Assembly: GCF_009937955.1 (NCBI RefSeq)
Contig: NZ_AP018439.1
Location: 5,456,001-5,520,000, forward strand
DNA from: Undibacterium sp. KW1
GTDB taxonomy: Bacteria; Pseudomonadota; Gammaproteobacteria; Burkholderiales; Burkholderiaceae_D
Direction of reading: 5' to 3'
Length of the DNA: 64,000 nt
The notes under the pieces were generated by a model. It saw nothing but the letters and a program-made list of their open reading frames with translations, did no database searches and had not been told where the DNA came from. A program made the position numbers and the translations under genes. Positions 44,261 through 53,334 of the stretch are shown piece by piece; the stretch's first letter is position 1, and every line of letters begins with the position of its first letter.

Positions 44261-46345
44261 ATGATGCAAAGTAACAAGAACCTGATACTCAGTAGCCTGG
44301 CTGCTGCCATGCTGCTGAGCGCCTGCGGTGGCAGCAGCAATAATACTGTCGTCACCACACCTGCCACGCCTACACCAGTCAATGGCATATTCCTGGATGC
44401 CGCAGTGGATGGCCTTGAATATTCTATTGCTGGCGGCACCAAGCAAAACACATCTGCCACTGGCGGTTTTAGCTGCAATGTGGGCGATACTGTTGCATTT
44501 TCTGTGGGTGGCATAGGTATCGGCTCTGCTCCTTGCGCTACGACCATTACGCCATTGACGCTGGCTAATTCCAGCAACGTCAAGGACGACAGCGTAGTCA
44601 ACCGCCTGCTATTCCTGCAATTGCTGGATGAAGACAATGATGTTGCTACAGGTATCAAAATACCTGCTACAGTGAAGGCTGCGCTCGCTGGTCAGACGCT
44701 GGATTTCAATGCCAATGCAGCCAACTTCAACACGGCACTGACGGCAACTCTGGCCAAGCTGCCAGCGAATTACCAGAAGCTCACCGTGGATGCAGACCGC
44801 CGCACCCTGGTACGCGAACATTTTGAAGACACCATGGCGTCAAAGCTGGGCACACCTGTCGTTGATACTGTGACGCAAACCAATGCCCTGGGCACGGTCA
44901 GCGCTGCCATCACGCGTTATCAGGTGCAGGCTGCGGATAATTTCTTCGTGCCATATGAAGGTACAAATGCGGCAGTCAAGGCAGAATTCCCGAAAGGCTT
45001 CTTGCCATCCTATGGTTCTGGTCTGACATTCAAGGGCAAGGCCGCTGATGGCTCGCTGGAATTTTATGGCATCACCGACCGTGGTCCTAACGGCGATGGC
45101 CCTAAAGTACCTAACTCTGTCGTGACCCCTGGCGCTACCGGCACGAGTGATGCCAAATTCTTCCCATCCCCCAGCTTCACGCCTTCATTTGGCCTGATCA
45201 GCATAGGCAAGGATGGCGCTGTGCTGAAATCAAGCACGCCGATCAAGTTCAGTCCCACTATCAATGCATCGGGCCTGTCTATCGCGGCAGGTAAGGTCGG
45301 TTCTTCTGCCGAAGTGCCTTTGAATGATGCCGCCAAATTTGATGCCAGCAGCAAGACAAGCTTTAGCGACTATGGTTTGGATACTGAATCCATCGTCTAT
45401 GATGCAGCACGCGGTGTAGTCTGGGTGTCTGATGAATACGGCCCATTCATTTTGAAGATTGATGTTGCCACCGGCATCATCCTGAAAAAATACCAGCCAG
45501 GTACAGGCGCAGCCGACCTGCCTGCTGTCTTGCTGAAACGCCGTGCCAACCGCGGCATGGAAGGCCTGTCACTGGAAGTCGCCACCGGCAAATTGAATGG
45601 TTTTGTGCAAAGCCCACTCGATGATGGCAAGGCCAATTACATCGTGCCCGGTGCAACTGCAGCGACCAACGAAAGCATCAAGGATTACGCGAAGTTCAAC
45701 CGCTGGGTAGAGTTCGACCCAACCACAGAAAAGACCAAGCTGTACGCCTACCCTATCGACAGCACGCAATACACGGCAGGCAAAACCGGCAATGCCAAAC
45801 TGGGTGATATGGTGTCATTGGGTAATGGCAAATTCATCGTCATAGAACAAGGTACAGGCCCGGACGGCAAGGCCTTCAACAAGCTGATGCTGGTACAAGT
45901 ACCGAGCAATGCGACTGATATTGCCAACATGAGCACAGACCTGGAAAAAAGCAGCATGACAGGTGCAGCAGTCAATGGTGTCAATTATGCCGATGTGGTC
46001 TTGCTCAAGAAAACCCAGTTGTTTGACCTGAACAATGCTGGCTGGCTGGCAGAAAAAGCCGAAGGTCTGGCCCTGGTCGATGAAAACACCCTGGCGCTGA
46101 CGAATGATGATGACTTTGGCATGAAGACTGTCATCGTCGATCCTAGCGGTGCTATCGTGGTTGGTGCCGACGTCACCAAGTGTACGGTTGATGCCAATGG
46201 CGCCCTGACGACTACTGCCGGTGTACTGGGCTGTACCGCAGGCAATACCATGCGCGTAGCCCGTGGTGCAGATACTGAACGCCCTAACCGCATCTGGCTG
46301 TTCAAGTTCAGCAAAAAACTGGCTGACTTCAATATCCCTTCCTGA
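44261..46345 (+). CDS. Phytase-like esterase family lipoprotein
   Basis: A 694-residue lipoprotein. The signal ends in LLSACGG (Cys near residue 21). The N-terminal 180 residues are unassigned. The C-terminal part is a six-bladed beta-propeller of the esterase-like activity of phytase family, with FYGITDRGPNGDGP, YGLDTESIVYDAARGVVWVSDEYGPFI, RANRGMEGLSLE, and KAEGLALVDENTLALTNDDDFG. These Asp/Glu-rich loops bind calcium in related enzymes. It may release phosphate or hydrolyse an ester at the cell surface. ATG 44261 follows GAGG and gives the compact signal. A strong terminator ends the transcript. Confidence 0.85.
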   Translation: MMQSNKNLILSSLAAAMLLSACGGSSNNTVVTTPATPTPVNGIFLDAAVDGLEYSIAGGTKQNTSATGGFSCNVGDTVAFSVGGIGIGSAPCATTITPLTLANSSNVKDDSVVNRLLFLQLLDEDNDVATGIKIPATVKAALAGQTLDFNANAANFNTALTATLAKLPANYQKLTVDADRRTLVREHFEDTMASKLGTPVVDTVTQTNALGTVSAAITRYQVQAADNFFVPYEGTNAAVKAEFPKGFLPSYGSGLTFKGKAADGSLEFYGITDRGPNGDGPKVPNSVVTPGATGTSDAKFFPSPSFTPSFGLISIGKDGAVLKSSTPIKFSPTINASGLSIAAGKVGSSAEVPLNDAAKFDASSKTSFSDYGLDTESIVYDAARGVVWVSDEYGPFILKIDVATGIILKKYQPGTGAADLPAVLLKRRANRGMEGLSLEVATGKLNGFVQSPLDDGKANYIVPGATAATNESIKDYAKFNRWVEFDPTTEKTKLYAYPIDSTQYTAGKTGNAKLGDMVSLGNGKFIVIEQGTGPDGKAFNKLMLVQVPSNATDIANMSTDLEKSSMTGAAVNGVNYADVVLLKKTQLFDLNNAGWLAEKAEGLALVDENTLALTNDDDFGMKTVIVDPSGAIVVGADVTKCTVDANGALTTTAGVLGCTAGNTMRVARGADTERPNRIWLFKFSKKLADFNIPS

Positions 46346-46362
46346 TATTGTCTTACCGATAG

Positions 46363-46401
46363 AAAGCCGCTGTGAGTGATCAAGCTCACAGCGGCTTTTT
46401 T
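46363..46401. terminator. Terminator between esterase-like and LysR genes
   Basis: A perfect 14-bp stem (AAAGCCGCTGTGAG / CTCACAGCGGCTTT) with an 8-nt loop and a T-run. It sits exactly between the convergent stop codons and can serve both genes. Confidence 0.88.
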
Positions 46402-47285
46402 CAATTCAAGACCATCTCTTGCGACAGGTAGGAATACACCGCCGACACCCGGCGCAAATGCCTGGCCTCGGCATGCGTGAGCAGCCATAGCTCAGTCTGG
46501 CATTCATCCAGCACATCACTCAGTTGCACTACATCCTTGCGCCCATGGGCGAGGAATAGTGGCAAGATACCCAGCCCCAAGCCCTGTCCCACCAGCTCTG
46601 CCACGGTGAGTATGCTATTGACCTTGTAGGTCGCCTGCAGCTTTGGGAATTGCTTCTTGCGCCACACGACAGACGGATGTTCTGGCAAGGCATCGTCAGG
46701 GGCTATCCAGTGATGTCGCTGGGCGACGTCAGCATCAAAGTGCTTTATCTTGCTGCTCTTGCCTGCATACAAAGCCACCCGTATAGGCCCTAGGTGCTTG
46801 CCTATCAAATGCTGCGGTGGCCGCTTGCTTGCCCGTATGGCAATATCGGCATCGCGCCTGGTCAGGCTGGCCAGTTCATTGCCTGCATGCAGATCAAGAC
46901 TCAAGAGGGGATGCAGCAGTTGCAAAGGCTTCAAGACAGGTGCCAGCAAGCCATGCAATATGGTATCTGTCGTTGTGATGCGCACGGCTCCTGCGACCTG
47001 ATCTGGCTGCATTTGCATGGCGGAACGGGCAGCTTCGAGCTGCGCTTCCATTTGCTCTGCATGCACTGCCAGTTCCTGCGCCAGCTCATTGGCCTGATAA
47101 CCTGTGCGCGAGCGTTCAAACAGGCGTTGCCCCAGGCCTTTTTCCAGCTTCTTTATACTGCGAAATACGGTGGATGCATCCAGTGCCAGCCGTTCTCCCG
47201 CCTCAGCCAGCTTGCCGGTACGCACCAGCGCCAGCACCACTTCAAGGTCAACAGCATTTAGCTTGTATTGCGTTTTTGCATTCAT
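46401..47285 (-). CDS. LysR-family transcriptional regulator
   Basis: A 294-residue regulator with an N-terminal winged helix (about residues 10-65, AEAGERLALDASTVFRSIKKLE) and a substrate-binding domain (about 90-290, VRITTTDTILHGLLAPVL, GLGLGILPLFLA). It is divergent from the doxX-GST pair with a 78-base gap, the classical LysR arrangement, so those genes are the likely targets. The inducer is unknown. Confidence 0.9.
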   Translation of the reverse strand: MNAKTQYKLNAVDLEVVLALVRTGKLAEAGERLALDASTVFRSIKKLEKGLGQRLFERSRTGYQANELAQELAVHAEQMEAQLEAARSAMQMQPDQVAGAVRITTTDTILHGLLAPVLKPLQLLHPLLSLDLHAGNELASLTRRDADIAIRASKRPPQHLIGKHLGPIRVALYAGKSSKIKHFDADVAQRHHWIAPDDALPEHPSVVWRKKQFPKLQATYKVNSILTVAELVGQGLGLGILPLFLAHGRKDVVQLSDVLDECQTELWLLTHAEARHLRRVSAVYSYLSQEMVLN

Positions 47286-47304
47286 AGTTTGCTCTACCGC
47301 CTAT

Positions 47305-47323
47305 TTTCATTGCAAATGCGAAA
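47305..47323. promoter_or_regulatory. Candidate LysR operator
   Basis: TTTCATTGCAAATGCGAAA is an imperfect dyad (TTTC...GAAA, CATT...AATG) with T-N11-A spacing in the short divergent region. Assignment is by position and symmetry. Confidence 0.35.
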
Positions 47324-47363
47324 TCATATAGTAGCTCCATCAACCACTTTTTTGGAGAACAAA

Positions 47364-47792
47364 ATGACTCATTCAAATCCCTTTGCAGACCACAGCAACA
47401 ATGCCTACGGTATCACTTTGCTGCGCATCAGCCTGGGCATCATGTGGATAGCCCATGCCCTGCTGAAACTGTTTGTGTTTACCCTGCCCGGCACCGCGCA
47501 GTTTTTTATCAGCATAGGTTATCCGGGCTTTCTCGCTTATCCCGTGTTTGCACTGGAATTACTCGGCGGTGTGGCGCTGGTACTCGGCATCTACAGCCGG
47601 CAGGTTGCACTGGCGCTGGTACCCATCATGGTAGTTGCCGCTACCGTGCATTTTGGCAATGGCTGGGTGCATACCAGCCCTAACGGTGGCTGGGAATATC
47701 CAGTGTTTCTGATCGTGACTTCAATCGCGCTCTGGTTACTCGGTGATGGTGCCTTTGCCCTGCGCCGTAGTTCACGCTTTTCACTGGCATAA
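47364..47792 (+). CDS. DoxX family membrane protein
   Basis: A 142-residue protein with four membrane helices. It shows DoxX features LLRISLGIMWIAHALLKLF, FALELLGGVALVLGIYSRQ, and a C-terminal SIALWLLGDGAFALRR. The start has TGGAG eight bases upstream; the frame is open earlier across the LysR promoter region. DoxX proteins have been linked to redox or thiol homeostasis. The GST gene follows after 14 bases, which fits that theme. Probably LysR-controlled. Confidence 0.85.
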   Translation: MTHSNPFADHSNNAYGITLLRISLGIMWIAHALLKLFVFTLPGTAQFFISIGYPGFLAYPVFALELLGGVALVLGIYSRQVALALVPIMVVAATVHFGNGWVHTSPNGGWEYPVFLIVTSIALWLLGDGAFALRRSSRFSLA

Positions 47793-47806
47793 GAGAGGGG
47801 TAAATC

Positions 47807-48469
47807 ATGAGCAACAAATATACCCTGATCAGCCACAAACTTTGCCCCTATGTGCAACGCGCTGCCATTACCCTCGCCGAGAAAGGTCTGGAATTTGAAC
47901 GCATAGACATAGACCTGGCGAATAAGCCTGACTGGTTCCTGCAAGTGTCGCCACTGGGCAAGACGCCAGTGTTGCTGGTGGATGGACAAGCCATCTTTGA
48001 ATCAGCAGTCATTTGCGAATACCTCGATGAAACCACGCCACACCGCCTGCACCCGGAAGCAGCACTGGAAAGAGCACAGCACCGTGCCTGGATAGAATTT
48101 GCCTCCGCCACTCTGAATAGCATAGGCGGTTTTTACAATGCCGCAGATGCGCAGATATTACATGCCAAGGCCGCCGAGTTAAGAACAAAGTTTGTACAAC
48201 TGGAAAAACAGCTAGGCGATGGGTCTTATTTTTCAGGTGATAACTTCAGTCTGGTAGATGCGGCATTTGCGCCAGTATTTCGCTATTTTGATGTGTTTGA
48301 GCACATAGCAAATTTCGGATTTTTCACCGACCTTCCCAAACTAAAAGCATGGCGGCAAACCCTGCAGGCACGGACTTCAGTGCAGACTGCTGTCAGTGAA
48401 GACTACTCAACTTTATTGCGTGCTTTCTTGCATGCACGTCATTCTGCCTTGTCAGCTTTAATGCAATAA
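47807..48469 (+). CDS. Glutathione S-transferase family protein
   Basis: A 220-residue protein. The thioredoxin-like N-terminal domain (1-78) has LISHKLCPYVQRAAITLAEKG with a CPY motif, VSPLGKTPVLLVDG and the glutathione-contact pair ES in IFESAVICEYL. The C-terminal helical domain (about 88-215) has FSLVDAAFAPVFRYFDV. Co-directional with doxX at 14 bases and behind a good GAGAGGGG ribosome site. Substrate unknown. A terminator follows immediately. Confidence 0.88.
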   Translation: MSNKYTLISHKLCPYVQRAAITLAEKGLEFERIDIDLANKPDWFLQVSPLGKTPVLLVDGQAIFESAVICEYLDETTPHRLHPEAALERAQHRAWIEFASATLNSIGGFYNAADAQILHAKAAELRTKFVQLEKQLGDGSYFSGDNFSLVDAAFAPVFRYFDVFEHIANFGFFTDLPKLKAWRQTLQARTSVQTAVSEDYSTLLRAFLHARHSALSALMQ

Positions 48470-48499
48470 AAAACGGTGCAGATTTTTCTGCACCGTTTT
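48470..48499. terminator. Bidirectional terminator after the GST gene
   Basis: AAAACGGTGCAG and CTGCACCGTTTT form a perfect 12-bp stem around a short T-rich loop, with A- and T-tracts in the arms. It also lies downstream of the convergent S9 peptidase gene. Confidence 0.75.
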
Positions 48500-48529
48500 C
48501 ATTATCACGTCTCGAAGGTCAAAAAAGAA

Positions 48530-50716
48530 TCAGAGATTGTTTTTCAAAAATTCCCACTTGGCTTTTTGCTGCGACCAAACCACCCAGTCACCGCGCGGGC
48601 CATGGCCTGCCCCGGGATACAATTGCAGGCTGTAGTCCTTGCCATTCTTGATCAGTTCATCAATGAACATGATGGTATTTTGCGGATGGACATTATCATC
48701 CATGGTGCCATGCATGATCATGATCTTTCCGCTCAAGTCCTTGGCAGCCTTCAGTACACTACCCTTGTCATAGCCTTCGGCATTCTCTTGCGGCAGCCCC
48801 ATGTAGCGTTCGGTATACACGCTGTCATACAAGCGATAATCCGTGACTGGCGCACCAACGAAACCTATCTTCCAAGCCTTGCTATGGGTCATTGCATAAG
48901 AAGTCATATAGCCGCCATAGCTCCAGCCATTCAGGGCTATCCTGTCCATATCTGCCCAACCCTGCTTGCGCAACCATTCCAGGCCATCGAGCTGGTCCTG
49001 CAATTCAAGCTGGCCCAGTCTTTTGTGGATAGGCCATGCGCTGGCCAGGCCCTTGTTGCTGGCACTGCGATTATCCATTATCCAGACGATATAACCTTGC
49101 TGCGCCAGGAAGTGATGCCAGAGATTGCTGTTCCAGCGGTCGACCACTTGAGACGCCATGGGGCCGGAATACAGGTGCTGATAAACTGGGTATTTCTTAT
49201 TAGGATCAAAGTCTGGTGGCAGGAACAGCAGGCTTTCCATAAGGAAGCCATCACGCGACTTGATTTGTTGTTGGGTGACTTTGGCCAGTTTCAGACCCTG
49301 CATTTTCTCAGGCACACCAACATCGTCGACCAGCTTTTGCGATACACCTTCTGCATTGAATACTGCCTGCCTTGGTGGCTGCCTGAGGCTGCTCCAGCTA
49401 TCGATGAAATGGGTATATGCACTATTCCAGCGTGCATTATGAGTGCCTGATTCTGTCGTCAGCCTTTGCAGCTTGCTGCCATCGAGATTGACGGCATACA
49501 CATCATTGCCTATGGGGTTGCGTTCATTGGCCGCAAAAAAAACTTTGCCTTTGGCTTCATCCACACCATAGACGCTGCGGATATCCCAGTCGCCTTTGGT
49601 TATCGCGCCCTTGAGCTGGTATTGCTGGTCATAGCGATACAGATGATGATGGCCGGTGCGATCAGATTCCCAGATAAAGCTGCCGTCTTTCAAGAATTGT
49701 GGCAAAGGCAGGCGCTCAACCCAGGCCGGGCTGCTCTCGCGCAGCAATTGCCTGCTACGGTATTTGGCATCATACAGGCGCAAATCCAGCCAGGTCTGCA
49801 CACGGTCTTGCCAGGATGCCAGCAACTTGCCATCCGGTGTCCAGCCTACCTGGACGATCAGGGTTTCCTTGCCCGCATAAGGGTTTTCAGTCCAGCTGGT
49901 TTGGCCCGTCATATCGACAACGCCCAACTTGACATCAGGATTGGGGTCACCAGCCTTGGGATAGCGGGTCCGCTCACTCTTGATGGGCTGCACATGGTCG
50001 CCGCTCAAGGTATATACCGGCACCTTGCTTTCATCAAAACTCAGGTAAGCGATCTTTTTGGAATCGGGCGCCCACCAGAATGCCCGCAATTTACCGCGGC
50101 CATAAATCTCTTCCATGTATACCCAGTCCAGGCGGCCGTTGAAGGTGGTTTCATTGCCACCGGTGGTCAGGCGTTTTTCTGTGGCAGTGGCGATATCGGT
50201 CAGGTAAATATCATTGCCCTTGAGATAAGCGACCGATTGCAGATCAGGTGACAGTATGGCTTCATCTTCAACCTGATCTGGCGTATGAGTCAGCTCCCTG
50301 ACCTTGCCGCGTTGCAGATCAAGCAACCATAAATCATTTTTATATGTGAACAGGTAAGACTTCAGGTCGGGCTTGATTTGCGGTGTCAGTTTGTCTATTT
50401 GTGCTTTGGCTTCTTTTTCTGGTATGCCTGCGGCTGTCATCATCGCCAGGATATTGCCATCCAGGCTTAGCACCTGTTTGTGCCAAGTCGCAGGATTCAC
50501 CACAAATTGCTGGACTACGCCATCCTTGCTTTGCGTTTCTATCAGGCGGTTTTGCGCATCCCATGCCAGGCGTGTCAGTGGTTTGGTGTCAAATTTTTCT
50601 TTTTTTGTCGGGTGATACAGCATTTCGAGGCTGAGCATGCCATCCTGGGCTTGAGCGGCACTGGCCGCAAGTACAGGACTAATCACCAACAACAAAGACG
50701 CGATGCAAGTTCGCAT
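48530..50716 (-). CDS. S9 family prolyl oligopeptidase (DPP IV-like), secreted
   Basis: A 728-residue enzyme with a signal peptide (about residues 1-24, ending SAAQA). An N-terminal beta-propeller of the DPP IV type (about 90-480) precedes the alpha/beta-hydrolase domain. The nucleophile is in NGWSYGGYMTSYAM; the acid and histidine are in HGTMDDNVHP and PGAGHGP. It should remove dipeptides after proline or alanine from peptides in the periplasm. ATG 50716 has GGGAG upstream; the extension before it lacks a signal. Monocistronic. Confidence 0.9.
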   Translation of the reverse strand: MRTCIASLLLVISPVLAASAAQAQDGMLSLEMLYHPTKKEKFDTKPLTRLAWDAQNRLIETQSKDGVVQQFVVNPATWHKQVLSLDGNILAMMTAAGIPEKEAKAQIDKLTPQIKPDLKSYLFTYKNDLWLLDLQRGKVRELTHTPDQVEDEAILSPDLQSVAYLKGNDIYLTDIATATEKRLTTGGNETTFNGRLDWVYMEEIYGRGKLRAFWWAPDSKKIAYLSFDESKVPVYTLSGDHVQPIKSERTRYPKAGDPNPDVKLGVVDMTGQTSWTENPYAGKETLIVQVGWTPDGKLLASWQDRVQTWLDLRLYDAKYRSRQLLRESSPAWVERLPLPQFLKDGSFIWESDRTGHHHLYRYDQQYQLKGAITKGDWDIRSVYGVDEAKGKVFFAANERNPIGNDVYAVNLDGSKLQRLTTESGTHNARWNSAYTHFIDSWSSLRQPPRQAVFNAEGVSQKLVDDVGVPEKMQGLKLAKVTQQQIKSRDGFLMESLLFLPPDFDPNKKYPVYQHLYSGPMASQVVDRWNSNLWHHFLAQQGYIVWIMDNRSASNKGLASAWPIHKRLGQLELQDQLDGLEWLRKQGWADMDRIALNGWSYGGYMTSYAMTHSKAWKIGFVGAPVTDYRLYDSVYTERYMGLPQENAEGYDKGSVLKAAKDLSGKIMIMHGTMDDNVHPQNTIMFIDELIKNGKDYSLQLYPGAGHGPRGDWVVWSQQKAKWEFLKNNL

Positions 50717-50867
50717 AAAACTCCCAGACCGTAAATTTAAAAAAGATTGAGTCAAAGCCCTGCCCTGGTATCTGGCAGTCAGAGATTCTGACCGTGCCCA
50801 GCTTGAGCAGTTCATGAAAAAACAGTTTATGGAATAAATATGTTTGAGAAGAAAAATGAATAGAAAA

Positions 50868-50906
50868 GAAAAAACCCACCGTTATTGCTAACGATGGGTT
50901 TTTAAT
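50868..50906 (-). terminator. Terminator of the tRNA-Thr transcript
   Basis: On the minus strand AAACCCATCGTTA and TAACGGTGGGTTT pair (one G-U) around a 4-nt loop, followed by a T-run. It starts two bases after the tRNA CCA end. Confidence 0.85.
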
Positions 50907-50907
50907 T

Positions 50908-50983
50908 TGGTGCCGACTGCCGGAATCGAACTGGCCACCTGATGATTACAAGTCAACTGCTCTACCAAATGAGCTAAGTCGGC
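50908..50983 (-). tRNA. thrT: tRNA-Thr (anticodon TGT)
   Basis: A 76-base cloverleaf with encoded CCA. The acceptor stem is GCCGACT/AGTCGGC, the D-arm GCTC..GAGC, the anticodon loop CTTGTAA, and the T-arm contains GTTCGATTC. The anticodon TGT reads ACA and other Thr codons. The anticodon stem has one T-T mismatch at its second pair (GTTGA/TCATC). It lies downstream of sspB on the same strand. Confidence 0.95.
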
Positions 50984-51041
50984 GAAACTTTTTTCGTTCT
51001 TGCTTCGTTGCCGTTGCATTCCCGAAGACCAAGATTATAGG

Positions 51042-51533
51042 CTACTTTATTATTTTTAGCGAGGGCTTTTCTGATTTTTTTTCAGATTTTTTTGGTTCTT
51101 CTTCAGAAAGCTGGTTTTCTACAGGCGCAGGCGTGCTTTTTACCGATGCCAGGCCCAGCACAGGCTTGCTGATTTCTTCGACTTCTGCGCCAGCTTCTTC
51201 GCTTTCTTCCTGCGCTTCGCTGAGATCAACTTCAAATGCCATGCCCTGGCCGTTTTCGCTGGCATACACGGCCAGCACATTTTCTACCGGCACATAGATT
51301 TCGCGGGACACACCGCCGAAGCGGGCTTTGAAGGCGACTGCATCGTTATCCATCTTCAGGCCACTGGTCGCGCCAAAACTGATGTTGAGTACTATTTCAC
51401 CATTCCTGACGAATTCCATAGGCACGCGCGCAGCATGGTTGACCTTGACCGCCATGTAGGGGGTAAAGCCATTGTCGGTGCACCATTCATAGATGGCACG
51501 CATAAAATAAGGTTTGGTGGATATTTCTTGCAT
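51042..51533 (-). CDS. sspB: ClpXP specificity-enhancing factor SspB
   Basis: A 163-residue adaptor. The folded domain (1-110) has STKPYFMRAIYEWCTDNGFTPY and the peptide-groove strand region FGATSGLKMDNDAV. A flexible acidic linker (AQEESEEAGAEVEE) leads to a C-terminal ClpX-binding tail PSLKIIK. It delivers ssrA-tagged proteins to ClpXP. ATG 51533 gives the standard MQEISTKPY start. It follows sspA on the same strand after a terminator-like hairpin. Confidence 0.93.
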   Translation of the reverse strand: MQEISTKPYFMRAIYEWCTDNGFTPYMAVKVNHAARVPMEFVRNGEIVLNISFGATSGLKMDNDAVAFKARFGGVSREIYVPVENVLAVYASENGQGMAFEVDLSEAQEESEEAGAEVEEISKPVLGLASVKSTPAPVENQLSEEEPKKSEKKSEKPSLKIIK

Positions 51534-51631
51534 GTGTATACGATAAATGCGATGGCTGCGATAGATGGAAATGTACTTTAGGTGGTACTTGCGGATACTG
51601 TAAAACTTACTCAAGCATAGGCGTAGTGCCC

Positions 51632-51665
51632 AAAAACAACAAGGCTGATATGCATCAGCCTTGTT
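51632..51665 (-). terminator. Terminator after sspA
   Basis: AACAAGGCTGAT and ATCAGCCTTGTT form a perfect 12-bp stem with a 4-nt loop. On the minus strand the stem is followed by GTTTTTGGG. It may reduce read-through from the bc1-sspA operon into sspB. Confidence 0.75.
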
Positions 51666-51688
51666 ATCTTATCCTGAAATTGCCTTGC

Positions 51689-52300
51689 TTATCTGCGCAT
51701 GACTTTTTCAGATGGTGTCAGCGCTTCGATATAGGCAGGACGGGAAAATATACGTTCTGCATACTTCATCAAAGGTGCTGCTGTCTTCGACAATTCTATA
51801 CCGTAGTGATCAAGACGCCACAACAACGGGGCAACGGCCACGTCGAGCATGGAGAACTCATCACCGAGCATGTATTTGTTCTTGACGAACAAAGGTGCCA
51901 GTTGGGTCAGGCGGTCGCGGATTTCTGCGCGGGCCTTGTCCTGTACTTTGGCCGACGCGGTGTTCTTGTCGTTTTCCAGAGTGTGGACGTGGATGAACAA
52001 TTCTTTTTCAAAATTGAACAACATCAAACGGGCGCGGGCGCGTTGCAGCGGGTCTGCCGGCATCAGTTGCGGATGCGGGAAGCGCTCATCGATGTATTCG
52101 TTAATGATATTGGATTCATACAATATCAATTCACGTTCAACCAGGATAGGTACCTGACCATAAGGATTCATGGTCGAGATATCTTCAGGCTTGTTAAACA
52201 GATCAACATCACGGATTTCAAAATCCATGCCTTTTTCAAACAGGACCAGGCGGCAACGTTGAGAAAATGGGCAGGTTGTACCCGAATAGAGAACCATCAT
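51689..52300 (-). CDS. sspA: Stringent starvation protein A
   Basis: A 203-residue GST-fold protein. It opens MVLYSGTTCPFSQRCRLVLFEKG and has MNPYGQVPILVERELILYESNII, the conserved SspA surface. SspA binds RNA polymerase and is a global stress regulator. An AAGGAAC ribosome site precedes the ATG. Its place downstream of petABC and upstream of sspB is a conserved betaproteobacterial order. The 151-base gap to petC contains a small hairpin (CGTCCG/CGGACG near 52369-52395). Confidence 0.93.
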   Translation of the reverse strand: MMVLYSGTTCPFSQRCRLVLFEKGMDFEIRDVDLFNKPEDISTMNPYGQVPILVERELILYESNIINEYIDERFPHPQLMPADPLQRARARLMLFNFEKELFIHVHTLENDKNTASAKVQDKARAEIRDRLTQLAPLFVKNKYMLGDEFSMLDVAVAPLLWRLDHYGIELSKTAAPLMKYAERIFSRPAYIEALTPSEKVMRR

Positions 52301-52451
52301 TTTTATAGTTCCTTAGAAACGATCAGGGCGAGGAGCCAGTTTTGCGCACCTCACCCCAGGGATTACACGTCCGCTTACGACGGAGAAAAACGGACGATCT
52401 CAAAAAATTCCGGGCTCATGCCGTTAGCAGCACAAGCCAGGAACCTTACAT

Positions 52452-53312
52452 TTATTTCACTTCTTTCCAGTACGATGCATTCAAGCGCCATGCCAGCGTT
52501 GCCAGCGTTGCCAGGAACAGCAAGACCCAAACGCCCAGGCGTCTGCGTGTGTTTTGTGCTGGCTCACCCATCCACTGCAAGTAAGCAACCAAATCGCCAA
52601 CTGCATTGTCATATTCAAGGCGGCTCATCGTTCCACCACTGGCAAGGCCCAATTTAATAGGTTCTTTACCGACATGGTGATGCTCGCCTTTGAGTGCTTC
52701 AGTGTGTTCAGTGCGATTGCCTTGCTCATCAAAGGTAACGGTAGTTTCAGCAAAGCCGTTGGCTTTACCATCTGCCGTCTTTACTTCCTTGACTTCTACG
52801 ACGGTCGCACCACGTTTGGCACCCTGTAATTCCCACAATACATGAGGCATGCCGACGTTTTCAAATACCGCATTATTCCAGCCAGTCGGTCTTGTTTGAT
52901 CACGGTAGTAAGTACGCAGGTAAGTGTAAATCCAGTCTGCACCTGTGCCGTCGCCAGATGCCTTGGCACGGGCAATCACGGACAAATCAGGAGGCACTGC
53001 ACCAAACCAATCCTTGGCATCCTTGGCGGACAAGGTGGTTTTCATCAAGTCGCCGACTTTTTCGCCAGTGAACAAGAGGTTTTGCTTGATCTGCTCATCT
53101 GTCAAACCGATGTCTTTCAAGCGGTTGTAACGCATGGCCGAAGCAGAGTGACAGTTCAGGCAATAGTTGACGAACAGCTTGGCACCATTTTGCAATGCTG
53201 CCATGTCAGTAGAGCGATCAGGTGCACGGTCCAGAGGGAAAGTGCCGCTATTGGCCAATACCATTGCAGGAGCAAATGCCAGCACAGCGATCAGTTTTTT
53301 AAGTAATTTCAT
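52452..53312 (-). CDS. petC: Cytochrome c1 of the bc1 complex
   Basis: A 286-residue protein with a signal peptide (about 1-20, ending MVLA). The heme c site is CLNCH in VNYCLNCHSASAMRYNRL. The distal methionine is likely in the C-terminal MSRLEYDNAV region. A C-terminal membrane anchor (about 258-278) ends with a lysine tail. It passes electrons from the Rieske protein to soluble cytochrome c. GAGGAAG precedes ATG 53312. It is the third gene of the petABC operon. Confidence 0.93.
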   Translation of the reverse strand: MKLLKKLIAVLAFAPAMVLANSGTFPLDRAPDRSTDMAALQNGAKLFVNYCLNCHSASAMRYNRLKDIGLTDEQIKQNLLFTGEKVGDLMKTTLSAKDAKDWFGAVPPDLSVIARAKASGDGTGADWIYTYLRTYYRDQTRPTGWNNAVFENVGMPHVLWELQGAKRGATVVEVKEVKTADGKANGFAETTVTFDEQGNRTEHTEALKGEHHHVGKEPIKLGLASGGTMSRLEYDNAVGDLVAYLQWMGEPAQNTRRRLGVWVLLFLATLATLAWRLNASYWKEVK

Positions 53313-53334
53313 GCTTATTCTTCCTCGCTTTTTC

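Noticed and set aside
48476..49450. A 324-codon plus-strand frame opposite the S9 peptidase
   Set aside because: A shadow ORF. The minus-strand protein has a complete catalytic triad and signal peptide.
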